Source: Haloarcula salinisoli (GTDB lineage: Archaea; Halobacteriota; Halobacteria; Halobacteriales; Haloarculaceae). From it: 64,000 nt of DNA. The DNA is taken from assembly GCF_019599405.1 (NCBI RefSeq), contig NZ_RKLQ01000002.1:1059677-1123676 (forward strand). Reading direction: 5' to 3'. The stretch's first letter is position 1; each line of letters opens with the position of its first letter. Below are positions 55,023-63,316 of this stretch, in pieces. A model generated the notes under the pieces. It saw only the letters and a list, made by a program, of their open reading frames with translations. It was not told the DNA's origin and did no database searches. The translations under genes were made by a program, and so were the position numbers.

Positions 55023-56159
55023 CTACAGCTCGCCCAGCTTCCGCAGCAGCTGTCCGCGGTACTCTTCGTCTGCCTGGACGCCCTTGCGTTCGAGGACGTT
55101 CCGCTCTAGTTTGTCCAGCGCGACGTTGAAGGCCATCTCTGCGCCGTACCCCTCGCCGGAGCCGGCGGCCTGGCCCTTGTTGGTCCGGAGCCGAATCTGG
55201 CACTGGATGAGTGGGGTGCCACGGAGCTTCTCCTTGTGTTCGTGGAAGCGGACGTGGGCGTGCTGGACCTGCATCGCCTGGTACTTGTCGGCCACGCTGC
55301 TGATGTCCTCACGGATGTCCGCCCGGGAGATGGTGTCCAGCAGGGAGATGTTCGTGATCTGGACGTCCATGTGGTCCTCCTCGGTGTAGGTCAGCGCCCG
55401 GAGCACGTCGGTCTTCGTGACGATACCGATGACGTGGTTCACGTCGTCGGTCACCACGAGGCCGGCGAAGTCGTGCTCCAGCATCCGGGACACGGCATCG
55501 CGCACCGAGTCGCTCGGGTCGGCCGTCTCGACCGGGCTGTTCATGATGTCGTAGACGGGCATATCGAGCACCCGCTCGATTTCGCCCGAGCGGTCGCCGC
55601 GGGTGGCCTTGTTCATGTCCCGGACCACGACGTCGACAATGTCGTGGCGGGTGACCATCCCGGTTAGCCCCTCGGTTTCGTCTAACACCGGGAGCCGGGA
55701 GATGCTGTGTTTCCGCAGCAGGTTGACGATCTGGCCGACGTTGGTATCCTCTCGGACGGTGATGACGTCTTCCGTGTAGATTTGCTCGATGGTCAGGGCG
55801 TCGAGGTTCTCGATGACCGCCTCCAGGATAGCGTCCTCGGTGATGATACCCCAGAGCTCCTCCCCCTGGAACACCGGCGCTACCTTGGTCCCGCCTTCCA
55901 CGAGGACGCGGGCGACCTTGCGCACGTCCGCGGTGCGTTCGACCTTGGGCGCCGAGCGGACCATCGCCCCCGCCTTCGCGTCGTCCTCGACGTGGGACTG
56001 CACCAACTGCTTCTGCGTGATGATGCCGACGTACTCACCGTCCTCGGTGACGATGATGCCTTTCGGGTTCTCCCGCTCGAAGATAGCGCGGACCTTCCCG
56101 AGCCGCTTGTTAGCGTCGACCTCGACAAACTCTCTCGTGGCAATGTCAGAAATATCCAT
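55023..56159 (-). CDS. Four-CBS-domain protein with HPF-like ribosome-hibernation tail
   Basis: This 378-residue protein has four CBS motifs (about 1-250, as two Bateman modules, e.g. GIITQKQLVQSHVED, TGMVTRHDIVDVVV, IGIVTKTDVLRAL). The tail from about 270 reads VADKYQAMQVQHAHVRFHEHK, then LIQCQIRLRTNKG, then EMAFNVALDKLERNVLERK, like hibernation-promoting factor / YfiA. CBS pairs bind adenylates, so the protein may couple energy status to ribosome dormancy. Function is inferred. Confidence 0.85.
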   Translation of the reverse strand: MDISDIATREFVEVDANKRLGKVRAIFERENPKGIIVTEDGEYVGIITQKQLVQSHVEDDAKAGAMVRSAPKVERTADVRKVARVLVEGGTKVAPVFQGEELWGIITEDAILEAVIENLDALTIEQIYTEDVITVREDTNVGQIVNLLRKHSISRLPVLDETEGLTGMVTRHDIVDVVVRDMNKATRGDRSGEIERVLDMPVYDIMNSPVETADPSDSVRDAVSRMLEHDFAGLVVTDDVNHVIGIVTKTDVLRALTYTEEDHMDVQITNISLLDTISRADIREDISSVADKYQAMQVQHAHVRFHEHKEKLRGTPLIQCQIRLRTNKGQAAGSGEGYGAEMAFNVALDKLERNVLERKGVQADEEYRGQLLRKLGEL

Positions 56160-56329
56160 CGTGCTTCCCAGGCGGAGGTAGTACGTGAAGGATTATAAAG
56201 AACAAGGAGGATTTCCACCCGTCGGGCACAGGATGAATCCGACAACCAGTTTCACGAACTACCGTCGATAGTGGGAGCGGATATTGCACACCGACCTGTC
56301 GAATTTAACACTTATTTGCCTGTATATTA

Positions 56330-57655
56330 ATACGAAACAAATGGATGTTGGAGACAACCCGTACTTACATCGCACAAATTACTAACCACAGTGAAGTTCG
56401 TGACGTCCTTGACCAGTGCGGGTTCTCGGCATCCAAACTGTGGAACGTCGGACGCTACTTTATCCAAGAACGGTGGGAAGAAGACGGTGAGATACCCGAC
56501 GAGAAAGATATGAAATCGGAGTTGAAAGCCCACGAACGCTACAGTGACCTGCATTCTCAGTCAAGTCAGCGAGTTCTCGAAGAACTTGCTGAGGCGTTTA
56601 CCGCCTGGTACAACTCCGATGACGACAACAACCCGCCGGGCTACCGAAAACGTGGTGACCGACACCCACGCTCCACTGTGACGTGGAAGCAGAAAGGCAT
56701 CAAACACGATGACAAACACGGTCAACTCCGTCTCTCAAAAGGCTGGAACCTGAAGGACGGGCAGTCTGACTTCATCCTCGCCGAGTACGAAACCCGTCCT
56801 GACGTACAGGTCGAGAGCATTCAACAGGTACGTGCTGTCTGGAACGGTGACCAGTGGGAACTCCACCTCGTCTGCAAGAAGGAAATCCCAGTCGAGGACG
56901 CGCCCGGCGACAAGACGGCGGGCATCGACCTCGGCATCAGCAACTACCTCGCCATCGACTACGAAGATGGTACAAGCGAGCTATATCCGGGGAACGTGCT
57001 GAAAGAGGATAAGCACTATTTTACCCGCGAGGAGTACCAGACCGAGGGAGAGAATGGGCCGTCGAAGCGTGCGTTGAAAGCTCGGCGGAAACTCTCCCGA
57101 CGCAAAGACCACTTCCTCCACACTCTCTCGAAATGCATTGTGCAACGGTGTGTCGAAGAAGGGGTGGAGAAGATAGCAGTTGGTGACCTCAGTGATATTC
57201 GAGAAGGTGACAACGGTGGCCCTCGAGATTGGGGTTCTTCGGGGAACAAGAGGTCCACGGATGGGAGTTCGACCGATTCACTCGTCTACTCGAATACAAG
57301 GCCGAAGAACACGGGATACTCGTTGACCGTGTAGACGAGGAAAATACGAGCAGGATGTGTTCATATTGTGAACAGATTCGAGACGCGAACCGTGTGGAGC
57401 GTGGGCTGTACGTCTGTGAATCGTGTGAGACGACAATGAATGCAGATGTGAACGGTGCGGTGAATATCCGCCGAAAGATAACTCAGAGTCCCTCATCGGG
57501 GGATATGAGTAACGGCTGCGTGGCACAGCCCGGAGTCTTCCTGTTCAACCGCGAAAGCGGACGGTTCACACCGAGAGAACAGGGCGTCTGCAAACCCTAA
57601 TATCCCAACGCTGGGGATTCCTCCGAATTCAGGCGGAGGAGGATGTCAACAAGGT
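56330..57655 (+). mobile_element. Second IS1341-type element with a frameshifted tnpB
   Basis: The element consists of tnpB only, preceded by an AT-rich stretch (GCCTGTATATTAATACG near 56318). It ends with the hairpin CCTCCG-aattcagg-CGGAGG and GGATGTCAA at about 57650, like other haloarchaeal IS605-group right ends. Borders are approximate. It is in the opposite orientation to the element at 38.7-40.3 kb. Confidence 0.65.
56345..57600 (+). pseudogene. tnpB: TnpB-family gene disrupted by a frameshift
   Basis: Frame 1 runs 56345-57334 and frame 2 continues 57229-57600. The homologous protein passes from DWGSSGNK to VHGWEFDRF near 57245-57255, so one base was lost or two gained. RuvC motif I is AGIDLGISN; the zinc ribbon is CSYC...CESC; the last motif is MNADVNGAVNI. 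Motif II is IAVGDLSDI, again without the usual Glu. No evidence points to programmed frameshifting. Confidence 0.78.
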
Positions 57656-57719
57656 TGGTTTAGTTCCCGTCGCGTGGAGTCGGGGACAACGTTTAGGATG
57701 GTCGAGCCGTCTGTGGGAT

Positions 57720-58019
57720 ATGCTCCCCGACATCGGCGTGTTCGGTCCCTACACCTATCTCGTGACGGAAGTCGTCTGGGGGACCGTCGCGCTGGCGCTC
57801 CTGTGGCGGGCCGACGCGCTTCGGATGGCCGGCAAGACCATCGTCGCGCTCTACCCCATCGCGTACGTCTGGGACTGGTACACCCTCGAAGTGGGCGTCT
57901 TCGCTATCCAGCTGCGAACCGGCGTCGACCTGCTGGGTATTCCCATCGAGGAACATATCTTCATGGTCGTCGTCCCCGCCCTGGTCATCGGTCTGCACGA
58001 GACGCTCCACGGCGACTAA
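57720..58019 (+). CDS. Lycopene-cyclase-domain protein (single short domain)
   Basis: This 99-residue membrane protein has three helices and the segments FGPYTYLVTEVVWG and LGIPIEEHIFMVVVPALV. The second resembles the PxE(E/Q) catalytic motif of CrtY-cd/CarR lycopene cyclases. Full cyclases have two such domains (about 240 residues), so this is a half-size member, possibly a dimer or a non-enzymatic relative. It stands apart from carotenoid genes. Confidence 0.72.
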   Translation: MLPDIGVFGPYTYLVTEVVWGTVALALLWRADALRMAGKTIVALYPIAYVWDWYTLEVGVFAIQLRTGVDLLGIPIEEHIFMVVVPALVIGLHETLHGD

Positions 58020-58133
58020 GGGTCCATGACGAGGGGCCTACCGGGCCAGGTTCTAGGTGATTATATCCTCCCGAGAGGTTCATACACACGCCACCGAACG
58101 TATATGTAGTCCTATCTTCATATCTCGGATACC

Positions 58134-58622
58134 ATGAACCAGACCGAACCCTACGTCGAACTGTACGTCCGCTCGATGCTGCCCGACGGTGCCGGGTCGC
58201 GCCAGGAGACCGTCATCGACAAACTCGAGAAACTGGAGCGTCGCGAGGAGATAGCGGGCTACAACGTCGTCGTCTGGGGCAAGCAAATCGCCCCCGAGTC
58301 GGCGGCCGCCAACACGGAAGAGGGCCGGTACATCCTCAACCGCGTCGCCGAGTTCAAGCAGTGGGCGCTCTCGAACAACGTCTCTCTGGAGTCGTTCTAC
58401 CAGCGGACCACCGTCGACTCCGAGGCGACCGAGTCGGCGTACGATGCGATGGTGCTCCCGGTGATGGGGCTGGCCGAGTACGACGGGAACGAACTCGCAC
58501 ACGTCGCCCCCTGCACCGCCGGCGAGACCGTCCACACTATCACTGACCGACTGGAGCGGCTGGACGCCGGCGAGCCGTCGGCGCTCGACCAGCAGGCCCA
58601 GACCCCGATATCGTCCGACTAG
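58134..58622 (+). CDS. Conserved haloarchaeal protein, unknown
   Basis: The 162-residue protein begins MNQTEPYVELYVRSMLPDGAGSRQ. The N-terminal half has a short HTH-like helix pair (TVIDKLEKLERREEI) and a strand GYNVVVWGKQIA. The C-terminal half holds a possible small beta sheet. Similar haloarchaeal proteins are sometimes labelled HTH-domain proteins. Its stop overlaps that of the convergent gene. Confidence 0.72.
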   Translation: MNQTEPYVELYVRSMLPDGAGSRQETVIDKLEKLERREEIAGYNVVVWGKQIAPESAAANTEEGRYILNRVAEFKQWALSNNVSLESFYQRTTVDSEATESAYDAMVLPVMGLAEYDGNELAHVAPCTAGETVHTITDRLERLDAGEPSALDQQAQTPISSD

Positions 58623-58969
58623 GCGTCTAGCGACCGGGCGTAGGCGCCGATGTCTTCGTCCTCGGACAGCAACGCAACCACGTCGTCGGCCGCGACGGCG
58701 AGTTCGTAGGCCGGGCGACCCTTCCCGACCGCGTCCTCCGTCTCCGCCTTCGCGAGCAGGTTCGCCTCGGTCAGGTTCCCCAGTGCCGTGATGACCTCCC
58801 GGCGCTCGATGCCACCGAAGGGCGGGCGTTCGAGCTCGTCCATGCGCGCCTTGGCCGTCTCGGTCACGTCGTAGGAGTGGGCCGGCGTCTCCCCGTCTTC
58901 CGACAGCTCGGCGACGGACAGCAGGACGAACTGTTCGAACGACTGGACCGAACCGAGTGCATCGTTCAT
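58619..58969 (-). CDS. Small winged-helix-like protein
   Basis: The 116 residues start MNDALGSVQSFEQFVLLSVAEL. The motifs EVITALGNLTEANLLAKAET and GKGRPAYELAVAADDV resemble a winged-helix domain. Probably a small regulator. Its stop overlaps the stop of the convergent gene at 58134-58622. Confidence 0.72.
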   Translation of the reverse strand: MNDALGSVQSFEQFVLLSVAELSEDGETPAHSYDVTETAKARMDELERPPFGGIERREVITALGNLTEANLLAKAETEDAVGKGRPAYELAVAADDVVALLSEDEDIGAYARSLDA

Positions 58970-59586
58970 ACATATAAGTCCGCTGGCCGGTGTAAGAAGC
59001 TACTGAAACTGACCGGAATTGCGGGACTTGATACGGGAATGCGGTCCCAGACCGCCCCGGAGAACAGGGACGCCGACTTTCACAGGGGACGGGACGTCGA
59101 GGCGGGGCAGTCAGCGAGCGACATCGCCGAAGCGTGTGGTGTCACGAGGCCGAACGCAGTGAAGTCTACCGACCCACGCGCTGTGGGCGTGACAGATGGC
59201 CCGGAATTCACGACGAGTAATCCGTGATTTCACGCCTTGCTCGCGGACCTTCTCGCACGGGTATATAGTACCATTTTACACAGTAACGTCTCGCGAGAAT
59301 ATCTCAGAGTTCCTTTCTGAAGTTACTGACACCAGACCACGATATTATCAAGAGGGCCTGATTCCCATAGCTGGTCAGACAGATTCTTGTCGCTGCGTAT
59401 TGGTAATCGGCCGGAAGCCGGCTGGCGTGATGATGATTCAACACTGTACCTGTGCTTGCCAGAAGTGACGAACGGGCTACAATATACTAGTTCTAATATG
59501 AATCTTAAAGAACTGCAACTTTTGCTAACTGCATAGCTATCATTATACAAAAATTTGATACATCTTCTCAAAATTGTCAATATTGC
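58970..59586. other. Gene-poor, AT-richer boundary region
   Basis: From about 59230 the base composition drops in G+C relative to neighbours. The frames in this stretch are short, lack coding character and give no recognisable family. It looks like the left border of the amidase island. A TATAGTACC near 59261 and ACTAGTTCTAATATG near 59486 could be promoter elements. Confidence 0.45.
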
Positions 59587-61368
59587 ATGCAAAATAGAAA
59601 ACATGATGGCAATTCTGGTAGCGAGCCCGCAGAAAGTAACGAGCATCTCAAACGGAGGGGCTTCCTCGGATCATTGGGTGTTCTGGGCGCTGCTGCCGTC
59701 GTGCCAGGGAGTGGACTTTTTGGTTCCCAATCCTCCGATGTGCCGGACGACGACTTCGATCCTCTGGAGGTCACTGCCCGAGATGTCGTGAAAAAATATC
59801 GGACGGGACAGCTAACCGTCCAAGAGGTCGTCGTTCGGTATCTCGAACGCATAGAAGAGTTCGAGGACGAACTGAACGCGATTATACGGATCAATCCACA
59901 TGTCCTGGATCGGGCTGGGGAACTGGACGCGGCACTTGAAGCGGGTGAAGACGTGGGTCCACTTCACGGCGTCCCGATAATACTGAAAGACAATCACGAT
60001 ACGGCAGACATCCCGACGACCGCTGGTTCTGTTTCGATGGCCGAATCGAACCCGACTGACGACGCGACCATCGTCTCCGAGATACGGGATGCAGGTGGAC
60101 TTGTGCTTGCGAAAGCGAATCTCAGCGAGTTCGCGTTTAGTTATGAGACGATCAGCTCGTTCGGTGGGACCACTACCAACCCGTATGATACCGAGAGACA
60201 CGCCGGGGGGTCCAGCGGCGGAAGTGCAGCTGCGATGGCAGCGAATCTCGGAGTTCTCAGCACTGGTTCCGACACCGGCGGCTCCGTCCGTGTCCCATCA
60301 GCGGCATGCTCGCTCGTCGGCCTTCGTCCCTCGACTGGACTCATCAGCCGGGACGGAATTATCCCGCTCGCATTGACGGAAGACACGTCCGGACCGATGA
60401 CTCGAACGGTCGCTGACACAGCCATGCTCCTGGACGTTGTCGTCGGTTACGATTCAGCGGATCCCGAAACCAGTGAGAGCATCGGTGAGACCCCACATGC
60501 TGATGGTCGCAGCTACACCGACTACTTGCGACTCGACGGGCTGGAGTCCGCCCGTATCGGGGTTTATCGGGATTGGGTAGGGCCCACGGAAGAAGAAAAA
60601 GAGGAATCGGATTCCGACATCGTTGCCGACGCCAACGCGGTGGCGGACGTCTTCGACGATGCGCTTACCGAACTCGAAGAAGCAGGCGCAACGGTTGTTG
60701 ACCCGGTCGATGCCCCATCCTGGGACTTCGTTTACAGTGCCAACGTTAGTTCCGGGGACGAGTTCAATCGTGATATCAACTCGTACCTCTCAGAGGTAGA
60801 GGATTCTGACGCTCCCGAAAATCTCGCGGAGATTGTCGAATCCGGTGAATATTCCCCGGCGATTAGCTATATCAAGGAACGCGAGGAAGTCGACGAGGAT
60901 GCAGTCAACGAGAACGTCGAGTATTTACAGACGCTCAGTCGACGCGACGATCTCCAGCAGTCGGTGTTGAGCACCTTCGCCGAGAACGATCTTGATGCGA
61001 TCGTCTATCCGGCGACCAGACACACCGCACCGCATATTGACAGCGATGAGCCATGGGGATCGAACGCACAGTTGACCCCTGCGCTGGAGTTCCCGTCAAT
61101 GACGGTCCCCGCAGGATTCACGGACGAGAGTGAGATGCCAGTCGGTATCGAGTTCGCTGTCCCCGAGTTCGAGGAGGAGAGGCTCATTGAACTGGGCTAC
61201 GCATACGAACAGCAAAGTCAGGCACGTCGCCTACCGGACAGTTTTGGTCGCCTCGAGTCGTCCCCTGACGAGTGGACCAGTGACAAGATCGAATCCTGGA
61301 ACGAGAGTCAGCACAAACGTCAAACCGCCGAGAGCCAAAGCGAGGAGACGACCCAGAGTGACGACTAA
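59587..61368 (+). CDS. Amidase-signature-family enzyme, exported
   Basis: This 593-residue protein begins with a Tat-like signal (KRRGFLGSLGVLGAAAVVPG). The amidase signature follows with the Ser-cisSer-Lys triad: Lys in GVPIILKDNHD and the serines in the GGSSGGSAAAMAANLG / TGSDTGGSVRVPSA region. These enzymes hydrolyse amide bonds (aliphatic or aryl amides, peptides); the substrate is unknown. The codon usage is less GC-rich than neighbours, suggesting recent acquisition. It is followed closely by tRNA-Val. Confidence 0.88.
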   Translation: MQNRKHDGNSGSEPAESNEHLKRRGFLGSLGVLGAAAVVPGSGLFGSQSSDVPDDDFDPLEVTARDVVKKYRTGQLTVQEVVVRYLERIEEFEDELNAIIRINPHVLDRAGELDAALEAGEDVGPLHGVPIILKDNHDTADIPTTAGSVSMAESNPTDDATIVSEIRDAGGLVLAKANLSEFAFSYETISSFGGTTTNPYDTERHAGGSSGGSAAAMAANLGVLSTGSDTGGSVRVPSAACSLVGLRPSTGLISRDGIIPLALTEDTSGPMTRTVADTAMLLDVVVGYDSADPETSESIGETPHADGRSYTDYLRLDGLESARIGVYRDWVGPTEEEKEESDSDIVADANAVADVFDDALTELEEAGATVVDPVDAPSWDFVYSANVSSGDEFNRDINSYLSEVEDSDAPENLAEIVESGEYSPAISYIKEREEVDEDAVNENVEYLQTLSRRDDLQQSVLSTFAENDLDAIVYPATRHTAPHIDSDEPWGSNAQLTPALEFPSMTVPAGFTDESEMPVGIEFAVPEFEEERLIELGYAYEQQSQARRLPDSFGRLESSPDEWTSDKIESWNESQHKRQTAESQSEETTQSDD

Positions 61369-61546
61369 CGCGATGGTGTGGGGTAGTAACGGTTAGTGCT
61401 CGCTCCACGGTGCCGACACGAGCGCTCTACTCAGTCTCACAGTCCCACACGCCGGCCCGGAGTACGATACCGGAACAGACCCAGTATTTGCTCACTCTGT
61501 GACTGTCACTGCCCGGTGATTCCCCAGCGGCGATAATTCGAGAAAT

Positions 61547-61620
61547 GGGTTCGGGCGGATTTGAACCGCCGGCCTCCTCCATGTCAAGGAGGTGTCATAA
61601 CCGACCTAGACCACGAACCC
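61547..61620 (-). tRNA. tRNA-Val (anticodon GAC)
   Basis: On the minus strand the acceptor stem GGGTTCG pairs with CGAACCC. The anticodon stem CCTCC/GGAGG holds TTGACAT with anticodon GAC, and the T-stem GGCGG/CCGCC encloses TTCAAAT. The 74-nt gene has its 3' end facing the amidase island, a common integration site arrangement. Confidence 0.95.
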
Positions 61621-61764
61621 TCGCTGCCTCGTGCAACCAATCCTTGCCGGGGGGTATAATTGAAGGTTTCGAATTCCGGACCCGCACGGCGTCTGTTGAT
61701 TCGGCACACACTTCGTGATCGTAATGTCGTAGTCGTGGCTACTCCGACTGCTGGGGAGCCAAAG

Positions 61765-62211
61765 AGCCAGAAAGCCCCGGCTGGCTCCGGTCGGGGGCCT
61801 CGCTGTCGTCCGAGAGGGCGAAGCCCTCTCGTGATCACGAAAGACGCTTCGCGTCTTTCGAACGACGGTCCTCACTGCGTTGCGGTCCTTGCGGCGGCCG
61901 CCTTCCCGGAGCCAGCCGCCCCTTTCAGTCCCGCCCAACGCTGTTTGACCAACTGGCAGGGTGGGACTGAAAGGGGCCGAGCTATCGACGAACCCCGGCG
62001 TCCGCGGCTTCGCCGCGTGGCTCGGGAGAGCTTCGCTCTCCCCGTGACGCAAGCACGCGAAGCGCGCGCAGCGAGTCGCGGGTCGCGAGGGACCGGAGGT
62101 CCCTCGTCTTGGTGAGCGGGCCTACGGCCCGCGAACCAAAGCCGATAGCTCGGGGGCTTTCTGACTGTTCGCTGTGCCGTTGTCAATCGTTGCTAGCGGG
62201 GCTTTCTGGCT
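61765..62211. repeat. Nested-palindrome element, copy C (with duplicated right end)
   Basis: The left end AGCCAGAAAGCCCC is at 61765. Right ends GGGGCTTTCTGACT (to 62166) and GGGGCTTTCTGGCT (62198-62211) are both present. Inner structures: CGGCTGGCTCCG/CGGAGCCAGCCG, the central hairpin CCCCTTTCAGTCCCGCCC (61919-61936) with 61959-61976, and CCGAGCTATCG/CGATAGCTCGG. Many mini-hairpins are packed in the loops (e.g. GAAAGACGC/GCGTCTTTC). It fills the gap before trpD. Confidence 0.78.
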
Positions 62212-62235
62212 GTTAGAGCTACAATTCGCTCAGGT

Positions 62236-62275
62236 GAACACCACTGGTGGGACCCCGATAGGCTTAAGTCAGTGT
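62236..62275 (+). promoter_or_regulatory. Promoter and palindrome upstream of trpD
   Basis: CACCA-c-TGGTG (62238-62248) is a short dyad just upstream of GGCTTAAGTC (62261-62270), a TATA-like box. A GGTGA sequence at 62311-62315 can serve as ribosome-binding site for the ATG at 62321. The dyad is a candidate operator, but regulation of this operon is not established. Confidence 0.45.
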
Positions 62276-62320
62276 GCAGATTTGTACATCACAACACGAA
62301 AAAGACCATTGGTGACCACT

Positions 62321-63316
62321 ATGCAGGCATACATCGAGCGCGTTACTGACGGCGAGGACCTGACACAGGACGAGGCACGCGAGGTCGCGACGCTCGTCTT
62401 CGAAGACGCCACCGAGGCCCAGATTGGAGCGCTGCTGTCGGCGCTGCGGGCCAAGGGGGAGACAGAGGCCGAGATAGCGGGCTTCGCCCAGGGGATGCGT
62501 GACGCGGCCCGGACCATCCAGCCAGACCGCGAGGGGCTGGTCGACACCTGTGGGACGGGCGGGGACGACTACAACACGATCAACGTCTCGACGACGAGCG
62601 CTATCGTCGCGGCGGGGGCGGGCGTCCCCATCGCGAAACACGGCAACTACTCGGTCTCCTCGTCGTCGGGCAGCGCCGACGTGCTGGAGGTCGCCGGGGT
62701 CGACGTCGACGCGGAGCCGCCGGCCGTCGAGGCGCGCATCGAGCGGGACGGTATCGGGTTCATGCTCGCGCCCGTCTTCCACCCGGCGATGAAGGCCGTC
62801 ATCGGCCCGCGCAAGGAACTGGGGATGCGCACCGTCTTCAACATCCTCGGGCCGCTGACGAACCCCGCCGGCGCCGAGGCACAGGTGCTCGGGGTGTACG
62901 ACCCCGACCTCGTCCCGGTGCTCGCCGAGGCGCTGGCTCGTCTGGAGACCGAGCGAGCGCTCGTCGTCCACGGGAGCGGGCTGGACGAGATAGCCATCCA
63001 CGACGAGACCACCGTCGCGGAGGTCACCGGTGACTCCATCTCGGAGTACACCATCACGCCCGCTGACATGGGGCTCGAACAACACGACATCGACGCCGTC
63101 GCCGGCGGCTCGCCGGAGGCAAACGCCGAGGACCTCCGGGGTATCGTCTCCGGCGAGGTCACCGGCGCGAAGCGTGACATCATCCTCGCGAACGCGGGCG
63201 CGGCCATCTACGTCGCGGGCGTCGCCGAGAGCCACGAGGCGGGGGTCGAGCACGCCCGAGCGGCCATCGAGTCGGGCGACGCCGCCGCGAAGCTGGAGGA
63301 CCTGATCGGGGAATGA
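62321..63316 (+). CDS. trpD: Anthranilate phosphoribosyltransferase
   Basis: TrpD transfers phosphoribose from PRPP to anthranilate. The 331-residue protein has the PRPP-binding DTCGTGGDD motif, KHGNYSVSS for the anthranilate/PRPP site and GPLTNPA. It is the first gene of the trpD-trpF-trpE unit; its stop overlaps trpF (ATGA). Confidence 0.96.
   Translation: MQAYIERVTDGEDLTQDEAREVATLVFEDATEAQIGALLSALRAKGETEAEIAGFAQGMRDAARTIQPDREGLVDTCGTGGDDYNTINVSTTSAIVAAGAGVPIAKHGNYSVSSSSGSADVLEVAGVDVDAEPPAVEARIERDGIGFMLAPVFHPAMKAVIGPRKELGMRTVFNILGPLTNPAGAEAQVLGVYDPDLVPVLAEALARLETERALVVHGSGLDEIAIHDETTVAEVTGDSISEYTITPADMGLEQHDIDAVAGGSPEANAEDLRGIVSGEVTGAKRDIILANAGAAIYVAGVAESHEAGVEHARAAIESGDAAAKLEDLIGE

Noticed and set aside
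59039-59227. A 62-codon plus-strand frame with a possible HTH-like stretch (SASDIAEACGVTRPNAV)
   Set aside because: Short, no promoter, no conserved start, and it sits in the composition break before the amidase island; too weak to call a gene.
59196-59468. A 90-codon frame ending in CTCACQK
   Set aside because: It lies in AT-richer noncoding-looking DNA and has no family resemblance or promoter.
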